From: Flavobacterium sp. MC2016-06 | GTDB taxonomy: Bacteria > Bacteroidota > Bacteroidia > Flavobacteriales > Flavobacteriaceae | Assembly: GCF_009711165.2 (NCBI RefSeq) | Contig: NZ_WMID02000030.1 | Span: 10,104-74,103, forward strand | Direction of reading: 5' to 3' | Length of the DNA: 64,000 nucleotides | Part shown: piece by piece, positions 52,285 through 61,000 of the stretch | Position numbering within the stretch: the stretch's first letter is position 1 | Layout: every line of letters begins with the position of its first letter | Translations under genes and position numbers: made by a program | Notes under the pieces: generated by a model | Seen by the model: the letters and a program-made list of their open reading frames with translations, nothing else | Told to the model about the DNA's origin: nothing | Database searches by the model: none

Positions 52285-52727
52285 CCACGTATCATCTCAA
52301 TATGCGGAATATCATCTTCTAAATACATTTCGCTACTTTGTACGAATCCATGGCTTTCGTAGAATTTCTTTAAATACAACTGAGCCCCTATTGTAATTCT
52401 ATCTTTTCCAAAATTAGATTTTATTTCGGCGATAGCTTCCTGCATTAAAACATGTCCCCATTTTTTATCGCGATAAGCTGCATCTACAACAACACGCCCA
52501 ATTGAAGCATTATCAAAACTTATTCCTGCATCAAATAAACGTGAATAAGCTACTGTTTTACCATCGTATTCACCAATTAAATGTAAAGCAAGCTTGTCTT
52601 TGCCATCTATGTCCAAATAAACGCAGTTTTGCTCTACTACAAAGATTTCACTTCTTAATTTCAGCAAGTCATATAACTCATGAACAGTTAAGGCCTCAAA
52701 AGGCTTTATTTTCCATTTTAATTCCAT
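52281..52727 (-). CDS. GNAT acetyltransferase, ElaA family
   Basis: 148 residues. It has RSEIFVVEQNCVYLDIDGKD, LHLIGEYDGKTVAYSRL, IGRVVVDAAYRDKKWGHVLMQEAI (acetyl-CoA loop) and LYLKKFYESHGFVQSSEMYLEDDIPHIEM, all ElaA marks. The acceptor is unknown. Its last bases overlap the OmpA stop on the opposite strand (TTAA shared). Confidence 0.92.
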   Translation of the reverse strand: MELKWKIKPFEALTVHELYDLLKLRSEIFVVEQNCVYLDIDGKDKLALHLIGEYDGKTVAYSRLFDAGISFDNASIGRVVVDAAYRDKKWGHVLMQEAIAEIKSNFGKDRITIGAQLYLKKFYESHGFVQSSEMYLEDDIPHIEMIRG

Positions 52728-52750
52728 CTTGTATTTTATATTCTTTAAAA

Positions 52751-53719
52751 TTATCTTTTATCGATATTTATCGACTTTATTATTGCTTCTAGATTCAACA
52801 TTAAATCGCGTTCTTGATTGGATGGTGAATAACAAAATCCTTCTACAACTAAAATTCGATTATATGTTTCGTCAAGAACCGCATAATTTATAAATGGCCC
52901 AGCCATAAAATCGTTTTTTAATTCCCAAGTTCCTTTGGTTTCGTAGGCTTTTTTACCGTCTAAAGTTGTTGTAGAAAAATACGGTGCATATGCTTCGCCA
53001 GTTATCATAGGTGCATTGGCTTCACGTCCTTTGATATAAAGGCCGACAGAATCACGCATTTTGATGATGTTACTAACAATATCAGAATTTTTTTTGAAGC
53101 TGTGAATAGGAATCTGATAAATCAGCAAACTTGTACTTCCGCTGATAATGTCGTTTTTAAGCCAGATAAAATTCTTTTTATGCAACATGTATTCGTAACC
53201 AGTCGGAACTTGCAAGTCAACATGAAACTTATTTTTGATGATTGCTGGACTCAGCAATGATTTTCTATTGTCTTCTTGAATTTTTTGAATTTCTGCATCA
53301 CGGATGACTTTTATAATTTGAGTTGAATTAAGTTCGATACTGCAAATAATGTCATCGATAGATTTTCCGTAGATACGGAAAGTATTATGAGGTAAGGCTT
53401 TATTGTGTATAATTTCAAATTTATCTGCTGCAGCTTTTTTTACTACAATGATACTTCGACTGTCGGTAACAAAACCTTCAAGTAATCGCGCTGGGTATTG
53501 ATTAATTGTAAATAAAGGTTCTTCTTGTGTAAGCCCTAAAACGGGAGATGCAAATTTGTTTCTAATACTGTCACCTACTTCTCCATACCATAACTGATCG
53601 TCTATGATAATAGAAATGGTATTGGTTTTACCAGATACAGGTTCTGCTTGTTTGTCGTTTTTAAAACAAGAAACCAGCAAAAACAGTAGTATTAGAAATA
53701 AAAAATGGGTTTTATTCAT
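52751..53719 (-). CDS. DUF4837 lipoprotein
   Basis: 322 residues with a lipobox LVSC (about Cys18). The body follows the DUF4837 pattern: IIDDQLWYGEVGDSIRNKFASPVLGLTQEEPLFTINQY near the start, and GTWELKNDFMAGPFINYAVLDETYNRILVVEGFCYSP near the end. The family is restricted to Bacteroidota and of unknown role. It lies 46 bases downstream of the transglycosylase gene and 23 bases upstream of elaA on the same strand. Confidence 0.9.
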   Translation of the reverse strand: MNKTHFLFLILLFLLVSCFKNDKQAEPVSGKTNTISIIIDDQLWYGEVGDSIRNKFASPVLGLTQEEPLFTINQYPARLLEGFVTDSRSIIVVKKAAADKFEIIHNKALPHNTFRIYGKSIDDIICSIELNSTQIIKVIRDAEIQKIQEDNRKSLLSPAIIKNKFHVDLQVPTGYEYMLHKKNFIWLKNDIISGSTSLLIYQIPIHSFKKNSDIVSNIIKMRDSVGLYIKGREANAPMITGEAYAPYFSTTTLDGKKAYETKGTWELKNDFMAGPFINYAVLDETYNRILVVEGFCYSPSNQERDLMLNLEAIIKSINIDKR

Positions 53720-53765
53720 TTTATTAAGTTATGAAATAAAACCCAAATTTAAATAAGATTTTTTA

Positions 53766-55610
53766 TTATCCGTTTATTTTAAGTTTCATTCCAGGTTTTA
53801 TGTCTTCATCTTTAATACCATTCCACTTTTTGATATCTGAAATTGTTACTCCAGGATATTTTTTTGAAATGCTGTAAAGTGAATCTCCCTTTTTAACGTA
53901 ATAATCTTCACCACTATTTTTTGCAGAAGGTGCTTTTTTCTTAAACGAATCTATAGAATTTGAAGCAATAGCTGTAGTTACTGTATTTGTTGGTTCTTCA
54001 ACTTCAATAACAGCTTTTGAAACTACTAATGTTTTCCCTAATACAATATTATTTGAAGTTAGATTATTTAACTCTTTTAACTCCGCAATAGTCGTACCGA
54101 ATTTTTTTGCTATACTTCCTAAGTTATCACCCGCAGCAACAACATAGTCTTGAGTCGCTGTGTTATTTTTATCTTTATCATCAGCAGATGCAATAGCTTC
54201 TTCTGATTTTTTCTCTACAGAAGGAATTGCTTTTATTTCTTTTGAAACTTTAGCAGAAGCATCATCATCAGATTTAATTTTTAATGTCTTACCAAATGCA
54301 ACAGAATTGGTTTTAAGATTATTCCATTTCTTTAAATCAATTACACTCACATTATATTTATCTGCAATTGCGCCTAGATTGTCTCCTTTTCTAACTTTAT
54401 AAAACTCAAAATCTTTGGCCGTTTCTTCTACTTGTTTAGCAGCTGGTCTTACTTTAGGAGTAATTTTTGCAGCTAATCGCGATGGAATATATTTTATTTC
54501 TGATTGATGTCTTACGTAAGCATAAATTTGATTTTCGTTTGAAACGAAAGTGGCAATTTTATCTTTTGGTAAGCGAAGAAAATGTTGTTCTCCTTGATAG
54601 TAAGGAACTACATTTAACTTATAAGAAGGGTTTAAAAGTTGAATTTGTGATTGTGGCATGTCTAACAAATCAGCAATTTGCTTAAATGACATTTGATTTT
54701 TGATACAAACAGTATCTGTCTCAAAGTTTTTTACGATTGCACGTTCAGGGTTAATTCCATGTTCTTTATGATATTCAAAAAGATACATTGTTGCTAAGAA
54801 AGCCGGAACATAACCTTGTGTTTCTTTTGGTAATTGATCACGAATGTCCCAATATTTGGTTTTTCCGCCAGAACGACGAATTGCTTTGGTAACATTTCCT
54901 GGTCCTGAATTATATGATGCTAAAACAAGTTCCCAATCTCCAAAAATCTTATACATTTTGGACATGTAATCTGACGCTGCAACTGAAGCTTTAAGAGGAT
55001 CACTTCTTTCGTCAATATAGGAATCAATTTTTAAAGCATATTGCTTTCCGGTTCCGTACATAAACTGCCAAAGTCCTGTAGCACCCATTCTAGAAACTGC
55101 TTTAGGATTTAAAGCAGATTCTACAACAGCTAAATATTTAATTTCTAAAGGAACATTCTGCCTGGCAAAAGCTTCTTCAAAAAATGGAAAATAATATTCT
55201 GACAAAGCCATTAATCGAGAAAATGATTTTCTACGATTTTTAAGGAATGACTTTATTACATTTTCTAATCCTTGATTGTATTCAATATTAAATGGTGACT
55301 TTTCATTCATTGCCTGCAGACGCTGTTTTAGCAATTCTGTTGGCAATTCTTCATCAACTGTAACATCTTTGTTGACGGTTTGAATGTCTTTTGTCAAATC
55401 ATCATAAATATCCAAACTTACCAACTCATTCATCCAGAGACTGTCAACGCGAGTTGCCATTTCGTCTTTTTTGAAAGTGCTTTTAATGGAATCTAAATAA
55501 GACAACTTTACTTCTGGCTTAATTTCTTGCTCTGTTGATGCCGTTTCCTGCGCCAGCATTGAGAAAGAAAAAAGAACAGAAACCACTAGTGAGATTTTTT
55601 TTACAATCAT
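53766..55610 (-). CDS. MltD-like lytic transglycosylase with three LysM domains
   Basis: 614 residues. Signal peptide 1-20. The transglycosylase domain (about 145-300) has catalytic Glu164 in AVVESALNPKAVSRMGATGLWQFMYGTGKQY and the ASYNSGPGNVTKAIRR motif. Three LysM peptidoglycan-binding modules follow: about 400-445 (RKGDNLGAIADKYNVS), 488-532 (AAGDNLGSIAKKFGTT) and 569-614 (KKGDSLYSISKKYPGV). It cuts peptidoglycan to 1,6-anhydro-muropeptides. It is followed by the DUF4837 gene. Confidence 0.95.
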   Translation of the reverse strand: MIVKKISLVVSVLFSFSMLAQETASTEQEIKPEVKLSYLDSIKSTFKKDEMATRVDSLWMNELVSLDIYDDLTKDIQTVNKDVTVDEELPTELLKQRLQAMNEKSPFNIEYNQGLENVIKSFLKNRRKSFSRLMALSEYYFPFFEEAFARQNVPLEIKYLAVVESALNPKAVSRMGATGLWQFMYGTGKQYALKIDSYIDERSDPLKASVAASDYMSKMYKIFGDWELVLASYNSGPGNVTKAIRRSGGKTKYWDIRDQLPKETQGYVPAFLATMYLFEYHKEHGINPERAIVKNFETDTVCIKNQMSFKQIADLLDMPQSQIQLLNPSYKLNVVPYYQGEQHFLRLPKDKIATFVSNENQIYAYVRHQSEIKYIPSRLAAKITPKVRPAAKQVEETAKDFEFYKVRKGDNLGAIADKYNVSVIDLKKWNNLKTNSVAFGKTLKIKSDDDASAKVSKEIKAIPSVEKKSEEAIASADDKDKNNTATQDYVVAAGDNLGSIAKKFGTTIAELKELNNLTSNNIVLGKTLVVSKAVIEVEEPTNTVTTAIASNSIDSFKKKAPSAKNSGEDYYVKKGDSLYSISKKYPGVTISDIKKWNGIKDEDIKPGMKLKING

Positions 55611-55720
55611 ATAACATCTATTTTAACAGCCTATAATTCAATTAATTATAGAACTCGTTTTTTGCAAAAGTATATTCTTTATCGAAGAAAAGTATGTAAA
55701 AAAATGTTAATTGTGATATT

Positions 55721-56908
55721 TTAGTCTAAAATCGCCGCGATTCCAGGTAAAATTTTTCCTTCTAACATTTCTAACATTGCCCCGCCTCCAGTAGAAACAT
55801 AGCTCATTTTATCTTCAAAACCGAACTGTTTAACTGCTGCTACAGAATCACCTCCACCAACTAGTGAAAATGCTCCTTTTTCTGTTGCTTCAGCAATATA
55901 ATCACCTAAAGCGATTGTTCCTTTAGAGAATGTTTCCATTTCGAAAACGCCTAATGGACCGTTCCATAAAATTGTTTTTGAAGCTAAAATTACTTCTTTG
56001 AATTTTTCTAATGACTTAGGACCTGCGTCAAGACCTTGCCATCCATCAGGAATAGCAGTTACATCTACTACTTGTGTATTTGCAGTATTTGAAAAATCGT
56101 CTGCTGCAATTACATCAACTGGAATGTGAATTTGTACGCCTTTTTCTTTAGCTAATCTTAAAATTTCAAGGGCTAATTCTTGTTTATCATCTTCGCAAAT
56201 AGAATCTCCAACTTTACCACCTAGTGCTTTAACGAATGTAAATGTCATTCCACCACCAATAATCATGTGATCTACTTTGTCAAGAATATTTTCGATAACT
56301 GTAATTTTTGAAGAAACTTTAGATCCTCCAAGAACAGCAGTTACTGGTTTTTCACTATTCTTAAGTACTTTATTTAAACTTTCGATTTCTTTAGCTAATA
56401 ATGTTCCGAAACATTTTTCAGTTGGAAAAAACTGAGCAATAATAGTTGTTGAAGCATGTGCTCTGTGAGCTGTACCAAAAGCATCATTAACATAAATGTC
56501 TCCAAGTGAAGCTAATTCTTTTGCAAAAGCAACATCTCCAGCTTCTTCTTCATTGTGGAAACGTAAATTTTCTAATAATAGTACTTCTCCTGGTTGTAAA
56601 CTTTTTGCTGCTGTTTGTGCTGCTTCTCCAATACAATCTGCCGCAAACTTTACTTGAACTTCTAAAACATCAGAAGCTGTTTTCAAAATGTGTTTTAATG
56701 AATATTTTTCTTCAACACCTTTTGGTCTTCCTAAATGCGACATTAAAATTACACTTCCGCCTTGTGCTAAGATAGCATCAATAGTTGGTTTTGCAGCTTC
56801 AATACGTGTTGCATCGGTAACATTAAAATTTTCATCCAACGGTACATTAAAGTCAACGCGGATAATTGCTTTTTTATTTTTAAAATCGAAATCGCTTAAA
56901 GTTTTCAT
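55721..56908 (-). CDS. pgk: Phosphoglycerate kinase
   Basis: 395 residues. It starts [29 protein letters not shown] and shows [43 protein letters not shown] and [32 protein letters not shown], all standard for PGK. It makes ATP from 1,3-bisphosphoglycerate in glycolysis. It is a single gene, 110 bases from the transglycosylase gene. Confidence 0.98.
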   Translation of the reverse strand: MKTLSDFDFKNKKAIIRVDFNVPLDENFNVTDATRIEAAKPTIDAILAQGGSVILMSHLGRPKGVEEKYSLKHILKTASDVLEVQVKFAADCIGEAAQTAAKSLQPGEVLLLENLRFHNEEEAGDVAFAKELASLGDIYVNDAFGTAHRAHASTTIIAQFFPTEKCFGTLLAKEIESLNKVLKNSEKPVTAVLGGSKVSSKITVIENILDKVDHMIIGGGMTFTFVKALGGKVGDSICEDDKQELALEILRLAKEKGVQIHIPVDVIAADDFSNTANTQVVDVTAIPDGWQGLDAGPKSLEKFKEVILASKTILWNGPLGVFEMETFSKGTIALGDYIAEATEKGAFSLVGGGDSVAAVKQFGFEDKMSYVSTGGGAMLEMLEGKILPGIAAILD

Positions 56909-57066
56909 TTGTTAAATATTTAATTTTTTTTGAAAGAATAACAAATATAGAACTTTTAAAGTAGTATTAAATTTCAAAAAAGTAAAAATAACGTATCGAT
57001 AAAAACGAAAACGTTGTAATTTGTCAAAAAAAACAAATTCACTTTAAAAAAAGATAAATTTACTTA

Positions 57067-58050
57067 CTAATCGTGAACCGGACTTTGTGTACAAGGACAG
57101 TTACTGATTGCTTGCAAGAAGTCAAAACCAATAGTTATTACGTGTGTACCGGTATTGTAATTTCCTAAATCATTGAACATTACTTGGTATGAATATCCGA
57201 AGTAAAACTTAGATTTCATAAAACCAGCCATTGGTCCAACTGATAATGGTTTTGGAAATTGGTCGTTAAGGAAACGATATGAAACTCCTACCCAATAATA
57301 ATCTTCATAACGATTGTAACGTCTGTATTTGAAGTTAAAATCGGTAGTAGAACGTTTATCACTTGCAAAGTATTGGTAGAATATAGATGGTTCATATTCT
57401 ATACGGGTATTTTCTCCGTCTTTGAATGTATAACCTGTATATACTTGATAATTTGAAAGTAAATTAGGTTCAACTCCTCTATACTTGTCCACGTTTTTCT
57501 TTAAAACGTTGTTGGCATTAAAACTTAAGTAAAATCCTTTATTACGATACAACGCACTAAGGTCAAAGTTGTTATTTGCATTAGCACGATTATCTGTTAT
57601 TGAAGGATCAAAAACAGGTGCTCCACCATTTGGATTTGAATAATCAAAATCATTAATATCAATTCTGAAACTATTAAAGTTATAGGAAATACCAAAAGAC
57701 AAATACTGTTCTGAATAATAATCTAATATTAAGTGGTGTGCAAAAGAAACTTTTGCACCTGTTTGTCTTGTGTAACCATTCTTATCATTATAAACAGATA
57801 TTCCGACACCTGAACGATCTAAAACACGAAAATCGGCATAAAGAGATTGATTCTCTGGTGCATCTTTGATACCAACCCATTGCGTAAGACCATTGGCTCT
57901 AATTCTAAGATTATCACCAATACCGGCATAAGCTGGAGAGAGTACAAAAGGGTTGTCGGCCAAATACTGCGTAAACACTGGTAGGTTTAACTCTTGGCTG
58001 TAACTTGTTGTTACAGCCATGAGTACTAAGGATAAAAATAATTTTTTCAT
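57067..58050 (-). CDS. PorP/SprF-family type IX secretion outer-membrane protein
   Basis: The start at 58050 (MKKLFLSLVLMAVTTSYSQ) opens a clear signal peptide. 327 residues with the family start QELNLPVFTQYLADNPFVLSPAYAGIGDNLRIRANGLTQWVGI and a beta-barrel pattern. SprF-type proteins are dedicated partners for T9SS export of proteins with type B C-terminal domains. It lies 43 bases downstream of the adhesin gene, exactly as sprF lies near sprB, so it probably exports that adhesin. Confidence 0.93.
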   Translation of the reverse strand: MKKLFLSLVLMAVTTSYSQELNLPVFTQYLADNPFVLSPAYAGIGDNLRIRANGLTQWVGIKDAPENQSLYADFRVLDRSGVGISVYNDKNGYTRQTGAKVSFAHHLILDYYSEQYLSFGISYNFNSFRIDINDFDYSNPNGGAPVFDPSITDNRANANNNFDLSALYRNKGFYLSFNANNVLKKNVDKYRGVEPNLLSNYQVYTGYTFKDGENTRIEYEPSIFYQYFASDKRSTTDFNFKYRRYNRYEDYYWVGVSYRFLNDQFPKPLSVGPMAGFMKSKFYFGYSYQVMFNDLGNYNTGTHVITIGFDFLQAISNCPCTQSPVHD

Positions 58051-58093
58051 TGTAATAATTTTTTTAGACAACATCATAGGGGCAATTATTTTG

Positions 58094-61000
58094 TTATCTG
58101 TATAAAGTGAAATGTCCTACAAAAGATCTGTTGTCTTTCTCGTCATTTAATTTAACAACGTACCAGTAATCACCTGTTGGCAATGCTTCTCCGTTGTATT
58201 TACCGTCCCATTTTTCACCATAGTGATATTTAGCAACTACACGACCGTATCTATCAAAGATGTCAAAAGTAAGGTTAGTGTAAATCAAGGTACAACCTGG
58301 ACCCCAATCTTCAAACTGACCATCTCCATTTGGTGTAAAGTGATCTGGTAAACAAATATCAACAAACGTTTTAGAAACTTGAATTGTAAATGTACAACCA
58401 TTTTGATCTCTCACTATAACTTCATAAACTCCCGTTTTGTAGATTACATATTTGTTTGAAGATGTAAACGCCTCTCCATTGAAACTGTATTCGTAAGCAG
58501 GAGAACCTCCGCTTGCAACAACTTCTATAATGTTTGCATCTGCAAGTGAAACTGAACCTGGATGAAGTTCTACCAATGTTAATGGCTGAACAGTTTTGAT
58601 ATTAAAGACGGCCGTTTTCACTTCACATCCGTTAGTATGTCTAGCTGTTACATAGTGATCCCCAGGAGCAACATTCAAGAAGATGTTACTTACTTGGTAA
58701 GGACCTGCTCCATCAAGTTGATAATCTACATCTGCAAGATTTGTAATGCTTTCGTCAACTGTAATAGTTACTCTATTTGCTGATGCATTATCCACACAGT
58801 CGTAATTTACTTCTGCTACAGGGTTTAACACTACTGGTAAAGGCATGTTAACTTGTAGAACATTTATACATCCTGCAGCATCTTTAAAGTAAACATTATG
58901 CGTTCCGCCTGCAAGATTAGTAAAGTCAAATATTGTTTGACCAACTGTACCTTGAGTATATGTTCCTTTTTCATCATCAAGACTTACACTATATTCTGGT
59001 GTACCTCCGCTAATTTCTACACTAAATGCACCGTCTTTATCTCCAAAACATACTTCTGGAATCATAGAGTTAGGAACTTCTTTAGCTTTTAGCAATTCTG
59101 GCTGCGTGATTTTGAAATCATATAAAACGAAACATCCATTTTCATCTTGAACAATTACTTGATAATCTCCAGGAGATAATTTATCGAAAATTGTTTCATC
59201 ATCAAATTGATTCAAGTCTGGTGAAAGTGCATATTTAACAATTCCTGTTCCACCAGCAGCGATAATTTCTAATTTACCATTGTTTTCTCCGAAACATGAA
59301 ACATTTGTTACTTTGAACTGTGCTGTTAATGGAGTTGATGGTTCTTTAATTGTTATTGGAGCTGATGTAAATGTACAATCTCCACTAACAACTTTAACAC
59401 TATATGTACCTACTACAAGATTCTCGAATCTACCATTATTCTGAGATGGAAGAATAGCTGTTCCTGTTGAATTAAGTAATGTGTAAACATAATTACCTAA
59501 ACCACCTATTGCCTCAGCAACTATAACTCCTGTTGCTTCTCCTTGACATTTTACAACTGCATTAGTTACATCAAGATCAAGTGTAAGAGGAACTAATGGA
59601 TCGATAGTGATTTCATTAGAAATAAATCCAACACAACCATTAGCATCTTTCACATAGTATTGGTATTTACCTACTGGAACATCAAATGATACCGAAGTAG
59701 TAAATGATCCGATAACAGTTGTAAACGCCGCATCTGTACTATAAGTGTAAGGAGCTGTTCCGCCTGTTGCGCCTAATGTAAGTTGTGACAATGTTTGACA
59801 AGTTTGTGTTCTTGAAACGTTTAATGTTGGCATTACTTCTGTTGGCTCTGTAATTACGATTGTTGCAGAAGTTGCTTCACAAGCAAATCCGTCGGTTACA
59901 GTTACTGTATAACTTCCTGCTTTTAAGTTTGTGAAAACTCTACCAGCCTGAGGTCCTGAAACAATAACTGGTGTTTCTGAAACAATGTTTAAAGTATACG
60001 TGTAGTTACTTCCTTGACCACCAGTTGGAAGGTCAACAGTAATAATACCGTCTTTAGCTCCAAAACATGATAACATAGATGCATTTGCATTGGCAACAAC
60101 TACAATTGGAGTTGGAACAACTAATTGAGCTGTTGTTGAAACAATACAACCTTTTTCGTCTTTAACATTTATCGTGTAGTTTCCAGCAGTTAAACCTGTA
60201 AACTCAGATTGACTAGAGTAAGCTACATTTACTGGACCTACTAATTCGTATTGGTAAGCTATACCCCATCCGCCTGAAGCTGATGCAGAAATAACACCGT
60301 CATTGTTACCTGAAATACAAGTAATTTCTGATTTCGAAACAGTGACTGCCAATGGAGCTGTAGGCTGTACTATTGTAAACACATTTGTTACTGTACATTC
60401 TGGACTGTTAACCAATTTAGCCGAAACTGAATATTGACCAGCAATTAATCCTGTAATGTGAACTGGACCTGCTGTTGCAGAAGATCCTGAAACTGTAACT
60501 GGACCAGTAATTGTGTATGTAAATGCTCCTGCATCATCAGTTGGATTTAACTGACTATCAACAAACATTAAGTCAACACTTCCGTCAGTATCACCATAAC
60601 AAAGCTCTGTTTTAACTGGTGTTACATTGATAACAAAAGTATTTGGATCGAATACAAAGTGGAAATCTTGAATACTACATCCTGTACTAGGATTAGTAAC
60701 TGTAATAGCATAATTACCTATTGCTAAACCTGTAAATATTCCTGTTGTATTTGAAACATTATAAACTGTAGTACCCGTTCCTGATAAATTGTAATTTAAT
60801 AAAACTGGCACACCACCTGTTGTGTTTACTGTAACCTTGATGTTTTCATTTGAGATACAAGTGTTTGGTGTCGTAATCGCTACATTTATATTATCCATTG
60901 TAATGAATGGAGCAATTATAATTGGCAATGTAGATGAACCTTCACAACCTTTATCATCAACTACTCTAACCGTGTAAGTACCACCAGAAACATTAGCTTC